Under the pieces are notes generated by a model. It had not been told where the DNA came from. It saw only the letters and a list, made by a program, of their open reading frames with translations, and did not search any database. Source: Macrostomum hystrix (Eukaryota; Platyhelminthes; Macrostomidae). Taken from it: DNA of 64,000 nt. Below are positions 34,655 through 46,600 of this stretch, in pieces. Positions within the stretch are counted from its first letter, which is position 1. Each line of letters starts with the position of its first letter. Location of the stretch: assembly GCA_950097015.1 (NCBI GenBank), contig CATNEN010000041.1, positions 1,591,501 to 1,655,500 on the forward strand. The letters are read 5' to 3'. The translations under genes and the position numbers were made by a program.

Positions 34655-37600
34655 ATGAGCACTGAAATTGACGATGGCGCGGCTCGGACGCCACCGCAGC
34701 CGCCACCGCCGATCATGGCAACCGACATTGATCCGGCTGAAGTAGCTACAGAGCCAGAGGTTCAAGGAATTGCGGACAGCTCGGAAGGAGCAACCGCAGC
34801 TGCTGAAAATGCCGCGGCGGAAAATTCCGACGCAGAGAAGCTGGAGGAGCCGCTGGCCGACACGAACGCGACATCGTCTCCGCCGGGAAACTCCGGCTCG
34901 GCCACACCGTCCGCGGTGTCCATCGCGGCCCAGTTCAACCAGATCGCCCGCCTGACCACCGTGCGCAGTCCGCGATCCGCAAAGCTTACCGCCCGCCAGG
35001 ACGTGCCCGCCACCGCAGCTCCGGGTGTCGCCGCGTTTCGCTTCTCGCCGGCGCCGTCAGGCGACTCCGGCGCCGCGGACCCGGAGCCGGGAGCCGAGCC
35101 GCATGCCAGGCAGCACAGCGACGAGCTGGCCGGGACCGGCCGAGCGCAGCAGCAGCAACAGCAGCAGCAGCAGCTGACAGCACCACTTCTGGCTCGGCCC
35201 TACGTGAACCGGAGCCGCAGTGCGGCGAGCACCCTGCCTGTACGGCTGCGCGGGCGGTTGGGGCAGACGGCTGACTCCAGTGAGTCCTGAATTTGCAGCC
35301 TGTCTATGTGCCAGCAGGGCACGACTGCTCCAACAGTGCACCGTTTTTTTGCTGGAGTTTTTCTAACAAAATTACAGAAAATGTTTTGCTTTTGGATTTT
35401 TTAGCTTCCCAGGAATCTGATTCAGCCAGCACGGGGGAGACGGCCTCAGATCAGCAGCAGCAGCAGCAGCAGCAGTTGGAGTCTTCGTCATCTCAGCCTG
35501 AGCTGACACCGGATAATGGAGGCGATGGTAGCACAGCGGCAGCAGCAGCCGAAGCGGCCGCAGCCGCCGCCGCTGCAGCTGCCGCAGTGGCTGCAGTCAC
35601 CTCATCTGCGGATCTCGGTGGCGTTGGGCCGCAGCCAGCGGAGCCTCCGGCAGCGCAGCCGCCGAGGGTGAGTCAGGAATAAAGTGCGAACAGCGGCTGA
35701 GTAGTGACACTCACTATAGTCATTGGAGTGACAACCAGAGTGACTGTTTAGAGTGACAACCAGAGTGCCTTACTTAGAGTGACAACCAGAGTGACTGTTT
35801 GGAGTGAAGACCAGAGTGATAGTTTAGAGTGACAACCAGAGTGACTGTTTGGAGTGACAACCAGAGTGACTGTTTGGAGTGACAACCAGAGTGACTGTTT
35901 GGAGTCCAAATTAGAGGGATAATCAGAGGACTCACGATGTGAGCGGTGCTAGGATGAATCGCGCAGCTGGCAGGTGGGATGTGTTATCTTGTACAAGCAA
36001 GTCTAGTGCACAATATTTTGGTCTAGTATTCCAACGAAGCTGCACCAGAGTGTTCGGTGCGCCGATTCCCTGCACGAGGGAGTGAGTTTCAAAACTTCCA
36101 CTGGGAGTTTCCCCTCGCCCTTCCGACACTTCAGGCATCATTTTCCCTACTTCCTATCTCTTATCTTCCGAATAGTGAGGTCGGTTCCATCGTCATTAGA
36201 CCACTTGAAGCTGTCAATCAAATCGGGCGGGCAACACCTGTGAATCTCGAGCTTGGTGTAAATAATTCCATAATGAGGCCGTTTATGAAACTCGGGGAAG
36301 TTCGCGCTATCGCGCCGGCTGAGTGTCGCGAGCGACAGGTCCGGGCTCGGCTTTATTGCCGACAGACACGCGGCCGGGTGACGAATTGTGGCGGAAGCAC
36401 TTTCAGCCGGCCGCTGGTTTCATAGTCAAATTAGGCAGACAAACTCCGCGCGGGATAAAAATCCCCAGGATCTGGGGGGCTTCATCCTTCCCAGGGAAGC
36501 GGAGCCCAGCCGGGTTTGATGAATTTGCTGCCAGAGGACCGGCAGTGGGGCGGATTGCGGGATATTGTGATATCGGGGCGGTGCGAGCTCCGCCAGCAGC
36601 AGAGAAGCTGGAGGGCATGCATGAAGTCACTTCAAAGTCTCGGAGAGCATCGGCAGGATTTCAAGGCAGTAAAACCCGCCTCTTAAATCTCCTGGGGGGC
36701 TCTTTTGGGTTGCTCAAGTGTAGCAACAATGCCGCCATTGTCCAGCCATCAGCTCGGCTTCCTCTCCTCTCCCTGGCTCTCATCGCTCCAGAAGATGAGT
36801 TTTAGGAAAACTAGCCGGGAAGTGAGGGGCAGAGATGGAGCCGCCTGCTCAGCCTGTACTTTTAAAACTCATGCGTGACCCGTCGGACCAGCGTCATATC
36901 CGAATCACCCGCCTCCACATTTCACAGGACAAGAGGTATCACATTGTGAAGGAGCTTGTCGATGTTGAGAAGGAATATGTGGAGTCTCTGCAGACTCTCG
37001 TGGAGGTGAGTTGTTGCTGGATCATTGTTCTGTCTATTTTATTTTCTAGCACTTGAGTTTTGCAAAACACTAGATTGACGCATTCAGGCTTAGTCGGAAT
37101 GGGCAAAGATAAAAAACTTGTTGCGTGCAGTTGCTAAGCCGTAGTTAAGTCATTCGTTTTTGTTTCTATGCTGTTTCTATTCAAACTCGATTGCTTCCAC
37201 AATAATCCCGCCCACTTTGTCGTGGGCCCGCAGAAGTATATCATCCCGCTGAAGGTGACGGGCATTCTGGACGCCTGTGTGGTCGACGAGATTTTCTACC
37301 GCGTCCCGGAGCTGTACGCGCACCACTCCATCTTTCTGAACATGCTGGAGAGCTCTTGGACCAACTGGTCGGATGAGACTGCCATCGGAGATCAGATCTA
37401 TGTAATGGTGAGCACATGGCGGCTGCTGATGTACTTGACGCGATGCGGCTAGAAAGCTGCCCATTGGCTAATAAAAACACCTGGGACGGTAACCGGATCT
37501 CGACGGAGCCAGAGATGAAGTGCTCTTCTACTTTTCGGCGCTCGGGGATCAGGTTTTAGGGGCCATGATGGAGCAGCTCAGCTTCTAAGATTTGATTAAA

Positions 37601-40600
37601 GTCTGGGCCGGCTACTCGCGCTCTGCTTTCCCCTTCGGGCCAAATGAAAAGCAAACAAAGGCGAGTTTGCCCGGTGGTCCGAAAACATCTGTGGCTTTGG
37701 CCACAACGGTTCAACCAGAAAAAAGTTTTTTTTTCTCAGGAGCTATTGGTCCGTCGGAAACGGACAGTTTGTGATACTCAGTGAGGTGTCAGGTCCATGG
37801 GAGTTGGACACTTTATGGTACTCAGTGAGGTGTCAGGTCCATGGGAGTTGGACACTTTGTGGTACTCAGTGAGGTGTCAGGTCCATGGGAGTTGGACAGT
37901 TTGTGGTACTCAGTGAGGTGTCAGGTCCATGGGAGTTGGACAGTTTGTGGTACTCAGTAAGCTGTCAGTGGGAACCCAGAACGAAGGTGGTACGAGCTGA
38001 GGCTCGCATTAAGGATTTATTTTCCAACTGAATTGCAGTTCAAGAAGGAGAGCATTGCAGAGTGCTACTGCTCATTTGTTGAGAACTTCAACCGATCGGA
38101 AAAGTCCCTAGAAGCTTCACTCCAGCAGAAGTCTTCGCTGCAGCGCTTCGTCGAGGTGAGTCGTGCTCAGGGAGGATTCGAAGGACCGGTATAGACTTTT
38201 TCAAGCAGCCAGTGGGATATTTGGCATCCACTGGCTGCATGGGGTGATAGGCGCGCAGAGGGGCTGGTTCCCGATTGCAGTCAAGAGGCCAATCTTATCA
38301 GGGCCAGGCAAAGCCTTGTAAAACACGCGCGCTCACTATCCGCGCGACTTGTCAACTTGGCTTGAGCTGAACTCGAGAGCAAACTCTTGGGCTCCGCACC
38401 CGCCTTGGTCTCTCCCGGCGCCGTCTCCGCAGCTTCCAGCGCCGAGCTGCCGCAGCAGCGGTGAAGCGTAGAGATAGAGGAAAGGAAACAAAGTTTGTTC
38501 AACAGCTACAGGCAGATAAGTGCTGAGGCCACACGCGCGGTGACCATGGCCTGACTGACTGCATCCTAATGCAATTCACTGATTCGATAACCAGCCCATT
38601 GCCCGCCGAGCAAAGAGAGCCCTCGGCCGGCTTCCTATCTTGCAGCGTGGCTTTTCTCGCTACGGCTTTACAGAGAAGGCTAATAGCAATGATTTCCCAG
38701 CTATTCGGGGCTCCCACCTCCGCCCTTCTAGCCTTCCCGGCTCCATCCTAACTTCCTTCCTCCCGCTTCATCGCCCGTGTCGCGCATGCAGGATCCTGTC
38801 CCAGAATCCCAGAGGCCTCATCAAACTGCCTTTTAAGTCAGTCGCCGCTTTTGCTAGGTCACGAATTAGACGGACCGGCTCAGCGTCCCTCTTTACTCAG
38901 GTCGAGTGCGCTCTCGGTCCTTTCTTGGAAGCTCAAAGAGCACCTGATCCTTCTAAATTAACATCTCTGCTCTGCTCTCACGGCCAGACCTGTCTCTGTG
39001 ACTTGGTCGCAATAGTGTCCTCATCTCTACTTATTTCTCTGATACTCTGCGATTCTTCTAACCCTTTGAAATCCGGAGCACTTTAAGACAGTAAATCTAT
39101 TCTGATCGGACTAAAAAAACAAATCTCTGCAACTGCCGCAATCTTGCTGTTTGTAATGAAATAAGCCAATTTTATGGAGCCTAAAAAATGGATCAGGTCT
39201 GCATTAGATTTGAGAACACGACCCGCCACCGTCGCGCGACCCGCAGCAAATCCAACGGGAGAACCGGCGCCGCCTGCCGCTCAAGTCGCTCATCATCAAA
39301 CCCGTGCAGCGGATCCCGCGCTACGAACTGCTGCTCAAGGTGAGATCGTTAGCTCACTGCAGTCTAAATGCTATTTCACACTGCGATCAAACGAGGCCAA
39401 AAAACTATTCATTTGAATATCAAACAAATGTACGCGAAAAACGACTTTTCTGATGGCCGTGAGAACGAGCCTTGCCCTTAACAATGAAGGAAACAAGGCC
39501 CAAAAGGTATATTTAAACGATGAATTTCTAAAAGGAGGTTAGAAAATCGATAAGGGTGCGCGTAGGGAGAGAGTGGAGGATAGACAAATCCAGATAGATA
39601 AACAAGGCTCGACAGGGTGGATAGGGAAGAAATGAAACGCACAGCGAGAGACAGCCAACCAGAACGCAGAGATTGTTAACCATTCAAAGCGTTCAGTACA
39701 TTAGACCAGCCGTTCAAAGCGTTCAGTACATTAGACCAGCCGTTCAAAACGTTCAGTACATTAGACCAGCCGTTCAAAACGTTCAGTACATTAGACCAGC
39801 CGTTCAAAACGTTCAGTACATTAGACCAGCCGTTCAAAACGTTCAGTACATTAGACCAGCCGTTCAAAACGTTCAGTACATTAGACCAGCCGTTCAAAAC
39901 GTTCAGTACATTAGACCAACCATTCACAACATTCAGTACATTAGACCAACCATTAAAAGCGTTCAGTGCACAACATAATTGCCTACCTTCAGCACATTAG
40001 ATCATTCTCAAGCTTCAGTACACTAGAAAATTCACAACCTTGAATAGGTATCTACAACGTACAGTACGTACAACGATAAGTTGATGCATTTAGCCCCAGC
40101 CAGTGAGCCCCGTAACAACACAAAGTCCATTATTTCGAAGCTGCCCTGTGTTTTCGTGGCTCAACCACAAAACCACCGCGCCCTAACTTCAGAGGCTGCT
40201 TGAGCACACCCCGGAAGGCCATCCGGACTGGGAGCAGCTGCGGCAGGCCGAGACAACGGTTCACGCCCTTGCGCTCAAGATCAACACCTTGAAGGAGTCG
40301 CAGCACACTGAGGGTGCCGTGGAGAGTCTGAGAACTCTGGAGGGCCTACTCCTGTTGGCGGACGTGAGTTCAGCAAGGGCAATGTTCTGCATGCTGCTTC
40401 AGGAAGGTTCTGTATGCTGCTTCAGGAAGGTTCTGTATGCTGCTTCAATGATGTTCTGCATGCTGCTTCAAGGATGTTCAGTATGCTGCTTCAAGGATGT
40501 TCAGTATGCTGCTTCAAGGATGTTCTGCATGCTGCTTCAAGGATGTTCAGTATGCTGCTTCAAGGATGTTCAGTATGCTGCTTCAAGGATGTTCAGTATG

Positions 40601-43600
40601 CTGCTTCAATGATGTTCTGCATGCTGCTTCAAGGATGTTCAGTATGCTGCTTCAAGGATGTTCAGTATGCTGCTTCAATGATGTTCTGCATGCTGCTTCA
40701 AGGATGTTCAGTATGCTGCTTCAATGATGTTCTGCATGCTGCTTCAAGGATGTTCAGTATGCTGCTTCAATGATGTTCAGTATGCTGCTTCAATGATGTT
40801 CTGCATGCTGCTTCAATGATGTTCTGCATGCTGCTTCAAGGATGTTCTGCATGCTGCTTCAAGGATGTTCAGTATGCTGCTTCAAGGATGTTCAGTATGC
40901 TGCTTCAATGATGTTCTGCATGCTGCTTCAAGGATGTTCTGCATGCTGCTTCAAGGATGTTCTGCATGCTGCTTCAAGGATGTTCTGCATGCTGCTTCAA
41001 GGATGTTCAGTATGCTGCTTCAAGGATGTTCAGTATGCTGCTTCAAGGATGTTCAGTATGCTGCTTCAAGGATGTTCAGTATGCTGCTTCAAGGATGTTC
41101 AGTATGCTGCTTCAATGATGTTCTGCATGCTGCTTCAAGGATGTTCAGTATGCTGCTTCAAGGATGTTCAGTATGCTGCTTCAAGGATGTTCAGTATGCT
41201 GCTTCAAGGATGTTCTGCATGCTGCTTCAAGGATGTTCAGTATGCTGCTTCAAGGATGTTCAGTATGCTGCTTCAGGGATGTTCAGTATGCTGCTTCAAG
41301 GATGTTCAGTATGCTGCTTCAAGGATGTTCTGCATGCTGCTTCAAGGATGTTCAGTATGCTGCTTCAAGGATGTTCAGTATGCTGCTTCAAGGATGTTCT
41401 GCATGCTGCTTCAAGGATGTTCAGTATGCTGCTTCAAGGATGTTCAGTATGCTGCTTCAAGGATGTTCAGTATGCTGCTTCAAGGATGTTCTGCATGCTG
41501 CTTCAAGGATGTTCTGCATGCTGCTTCAAGGATGTTCTGCATGTTGCTTCAAGGATGTTCTGCATGCTTCTTCAGGAAGGTTCTGCATGCTGCTTCAGGA
41601 ATGTTCTGCATGCTGCTTCAAGGATGTTCTGCATGTTGCTTCAAGGATGTTCTGCATGCTGCTTCAAGGATGTTCTGCATGCTGCTTCAAGGATGTTCTG
41701 CATGCTGCTTCAGGAATGTTCTGCATGCTGCTTCAAGGATGTTCTGCATGCTGCTTCAAGGATGTTCTGCATGCTGCTTCAAGGATGTTCTGCATGCTGC
41801 TTCAAGGATGTTCAGTATGCTGCTTCAAGGATGTTCTGCATGCTGCTTCAAGGATGTTCTGCATGCTGCTTCAAGGATGTTCTGCATGCTGCTTCAAGGA
41901 TGTTCTGCATGCTGCTTCAAGGATGTTCAGTATCCTGCTTCAAGGATGTTCTGCATGCAGCTTCAGGAATGTTCTGCATGGTGCTTTAAGGATTCGTCCG
42001 TAGGCTTCCTTGCAAAAGTCTGGCTGATAAACAACAGCCCAATGCGTCATTCACACTCGCATACCAGTGTTGGCTACTGGCTCACTGACATGCTCAAAAC
42101 CAGTTCCTTATACCTGCTCACTGCCATTCTGAATTGCATGTGGCAAGAGTTCTGAAAATTCAGACCTAAACAAGGCGCACAGGCTCCGTTCGCCTGTCGA
42201 TCACGTGAGAACGAACCCCGGTCCTCAGTCCGTCTCGTTATCTGTTTGTGTCTGCCCAGGCCGGGGGGGCGGCCGGCTTTTGACAGGTCACCGACAAAAC
42301 AAACTAGAAAAGGAAGGCCAAGAAGCAGCGCGAACAAGAAAGTCCACGGACTTGGCGCGGATGGGTGAAGGGGAAGGGATGTTGGAGGCAGCGGAAGAAC
42401 CAGCAGGAAACGACCCGGGCAGATAGAAGCACAGACAACAGCGCCGGCCCAGACGGCCAGCCTCCTCGATCACGAAGAAATGGCTGCGAACAAAAACGCA
42501 AACTGCCGCCGAATCTGTCCGACTGTTCCCTCCCCTTCCTCTTCCTGCCCTCTGCCTCTTGTCTCGTCTGTTTGCTTTGATGGCAATGGGGGGCAACACG
42601 GGAGACTTCAGGCGGGGTTGGGCACTTTGGAATGCAGAAATCCCCGACGGGCAGGCCCTGTGTAAACACTTCCTGCTCCAGGGCTGGGAGGGGACTTTTG
42701 GGGCGCTGTTTGGGAAGGAGCGCGCTCGAAAATGGAGGCCCGCAACTCGGCCTGTCCACTTTTGACCCTTGTGCTCAGGCTAAGCTGGGCAGATCAGATT
42801 GCGCCGAAATCCTCATTCTCAATGCGGCCACAGCCTCAGCTTCACCCGCCCACCTCAACCCATTCAGCTGGCCTCCACGCAGCGGGAGTACTTGCGCCAC
42901 GACATTGTCCAGGTTGAGGGCCGCAAGGAATCTGTCTGCGTGTTCACCTTCTCCGATCAGCTGATCTTCGCGGCGCTCAAGAAGCGAGTCGGACCGCAGG
43001 CCACCAGGAAGCCGGTCATCAGGCTGTGAGTCCTGCTGGGGGGACTGGGGTGTCAGGCCTGGGGACTGGGGTGTCAGGCCTGGGGACTGGGGTGTCAGGC
43101 CTGGGGACTGAGGTGTCAGGCCTGGGGACTGAGGTGTCAGGCCTGGGAACTGGGGGTGTCAGGCCTGGGGACTAGGGTGTCAGGCCTGGGGACTGGGGTG
43201 TCAGGCCTGGGGACTGGGGGTGTCAGGCCTGGGGACTGGGGTGTCAGGGATGTCGCCTGTTTGTTTTGGGAAAAAATCAGGTTTTTTTCGGTGGCCACTA
43301 TTTGATATATTTTTTTATTTAGGAAAAGCCAAGCTATTCACAATCTTGCTATTTTATCTCGCCTAAGTCTGATTTCAGCCAACCTGTCAGAAAATATGTT
43401 GAACTTAAGCTTGAAAAATGAAACTTTCAAAATCCCCTCTTGCTTACCAAAGACCCAACACCTAAATCTATATATCCCACACGATCCCAAACTGCAGCCA
43501 ATCGTCCGGTGGCCAGGACTTCATCGACTCCGGCTTTAAGTACAAAGTCTGGCTGCGCCTCGGCCTCGAGTCCATCGAGATTAGCAAGGGCCGACATCGA

Positions 43601-46600
43601 GTGGCCATCAGGAAGTCCCTGGAGGAGGTGGAGCGGCTGGAGGAGGACCGCAGCCTCGTGCTTGAGATACTCGACCTCAGCACCAAACTGTGCAGCAAGC
43701 ATGCCGTGAGTGACTGACTGGCTGACTGACTGACTGACTGACTGACTGACTGACTGACTGACTGACTGACTGACTGACTGACTGACTGACTGACTGACTG
43801 ACTGACTGACTGACCAAATTTGCCTATTTCAGCAACTGGAGGAGGTGATCAAGGACGCCCTGGAGTCGCTGAATCGTCAGCTAGAGAATGCCCGACGCCT
43901 GGACAACAGCCAGCAACAGCAGCAGCAGCTGGCGGCGGCGGCAGCAGCCACCGGGCAGCCAGGTGGGCAGTGCCGCATTGACCTGCTGACCAGCAGCCCG
44001 GGCGGCATCGCCAGCTACGCGCTGATCTTCTCTACGCCAGAGAAGAAGTCCCAGTGGGAGAACAGCTTCCTGGACACCAAGATGAAGCTGCTCTACAAGG
44101 GTGCTCAGATTCCGGACTTTCTTCAGACGCTGCAGATTGCCAAGATTCGTTCCGGAATGCAGGTGCAGAGGCCTGGGATGCTGGGGCGGGAGCCTGGGAG
44201 TGCACAGGCTGCAGAGTGGGATGCTTGGGCGGGAGCCTGGGAGTGCACGGGCTGCAGAGTGGGATGCTGGGGCGGGAGCCAGGGAGTGCACAGGCTGCAG
44301 AGTGGGATGCTTGGGCGGGAGCCTGGGAGTGCACAGGCTGTAGAGTGGGATGCTTGGGCGGGAGCCTGGGAGTGCACGGGCTGCAGAGTGGGATGCTGGG
44401 GCGGGAGCCAGGGAGTGCACGGGCTGCAGAGTGGGATGCTGGGGCGGGAGCAAGGGAGTGCACAGGCTGTAGAGTGGGATGCTGGGGCGGGAGCCAGGGA
44501 GTGCACAGGCTGCAGAGTGGGATGCTGGGGCGGGAGCCAGGGAGTGCACAGGCTGCAGAGTGGGATGCTTGGGCGGGAGCCTGGGAGTGCACAGGCTGTA
44601 GAGTGGGATGCTGGGGCGGGAGCCAGGGAGTGCACAGGCTGCAGAGTGGGATGGGTAGGCGCAAATCTGTTTAGCCTGACTGAAGGCTGCCCTTCGAGCC
44701 GGCCTCGTTGGTTTTTGCCACCTCCGTGTTTCGCTTGGCCCTTCACTGCCAGACCCTCCGATGTGTTCGCCTCTCACTTCGTGAATCCAAGCAGCAGCAG
44801 CAGCAGCTGATGCCGCAGCACGGCCGAAGCAACTGCGCTCGCCTTGAGAGAAAAGAAAGACTTCCTCACCTGCACTTTTACCGCTCGTGATCGGCCCCAG
44901 AATTGTGCCGCTGCCTCCCCTCCTCCTCCAGACCTTCCCGCGGCTGGCCCAGTGCAGATGCCTTTGCTGCCTATCTCTTTCCCCCAATCTCGCTTACCTG
45001 GGGCTCCCAGCCCTCAAGATGTTATTCTATTTCGTTTCTCCCAGCGTTCTTGCATGTTCGCAAGGCGCTTGATGTCCATTAACAGACTGCCTGCGGCACT
45101 CGCTGCGCCGCTCGGCTTCTGATTCAAGAAACGATAAAAAATTCCCACCTTCTTGCAACTTAGCCATGATTTCTTTGCACCTGCCTTCCCCCGGGTGCCG
45201 GCGGACTGCAAGCAGCTGAAATGAACTCCGAAGCCTGCAAGACCTGTTCTCAGAAGCCCAATCCCTGCTTCACCTTGACAGTTCACCTGCGGCGCCGCCA
45301 TTGAAGGCTACAATGAGAACAACTTTAGAGATGTTTGGATCTGCAAGTCTGACGGCTACATCAGCCACCTGTGCCTGCTGAGCCTGCAGCCCGAGCCCAT
45401 GGTGTCCATGAACACCCCGCTGCCCGGCTGCAACTCCCGCGTCAACTGCGTCTGCTCCGTGCCGGCCTACGCGGGGCTGCTCAAAAGGTTCGCCTCAAGT
45501 TGCCTACTTCAACAGTAGAAAGATTTTTTCCCTCGGGAAAGACACGATGGGTATTTCAAATACTCATTGCCTATACTTAGCTCCCAAACCGAGAGCAGGA
45601 ACAAAGGCTGACACAGCCTCCGCACGCAGGCCAACACCCGCCGCGCCCCAAACGGACAGACCGGCGAGCGCACGCAGCACACCCAGCCGTTTACATCACC
45701 TTACCGACCTTGCCGAGTTGGCTGATTGGTTGAATATTCTAAGAGATACGGAAAAAGGAAAATGTGTATATTTAAAATACCTTTGTATTTTCGTAGTAAC
45801 GCGATGAGGCTTATGGAGTTACTTGAAACATGAAAAGTAGAAAAATAGGTGAAGTCTGAATGTGACAACTGGCCCATGCGAGCACCACCGAACCTCCTCG
45901 AACCCCCACGGCAGCAGGCAGGGCAGCGAGCACCGGCGTCGGTCGCGGGCGCACGCTCTGACGGAGCCGATCGCCGAGGCAGAAACGCCGGCTGACGGCC
46001 AGGCGCCGCCGCTGCCGCCGCGGACGCAGACGATTCCGGAGGCCGCCGGGGAAGCCGGCCAGGAGGCGGGAGCCGGCGAAACTTCGACAGCCCGGCCGGA
46101 CCAGGAGGCAATGCCACCGCCTGTGACCAACGCCGCTGGTGATACCAGTGACGACGATGACTCATCGTCGGACAGCTACGACGCGGTGGATCCCCACGCC
46201 GACGAGTCCTCCAGCCCGGAGGCGTTCGGCAAGTCGGTCGCGCAGACGCAGGCGTCATCGGGCTCCGCGGACTCAGCGCTGGCCGCAAGTCCCAGCGTGA
46301 AGTCGAAGAAGCTCAGCGACCCCTACAAAGGCACGATGTGGCTGGGATGCGAGGACGGCTGGATCTACGTGTACTATTGCACAGACAACATCCGCACCAG
46401 CCGCTCCAGGCAGAAGGTGAAGCAGAAGGCCGGCGTCACCTCCATCATCCATCTGGACGGTCGGGTCTACGTCTGCCTGCAGAGCGGAGAGATCGCGGTC
46501 TACAGGCGGAAGCCGGGTGAGTTCGCAGGAAATCGACACTTTTTATCATGCTGAATTTATGAGAACAGTCAGCACCAGAACCAGCTGCCCGCTTGGCATT

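Noticed and set aside
40842-42155. Cys/Met-rich ORF of 437 codons
   Set aside because: Translation of the 23-bp intronic array, open in all forward frames.
42288-42765. Overlapping ORFs on both strands near 42.3-42.8 kb
   Set aside because: They lie in an ARHGEF17 intron whose flanking exons join in phase; no motifs seen.
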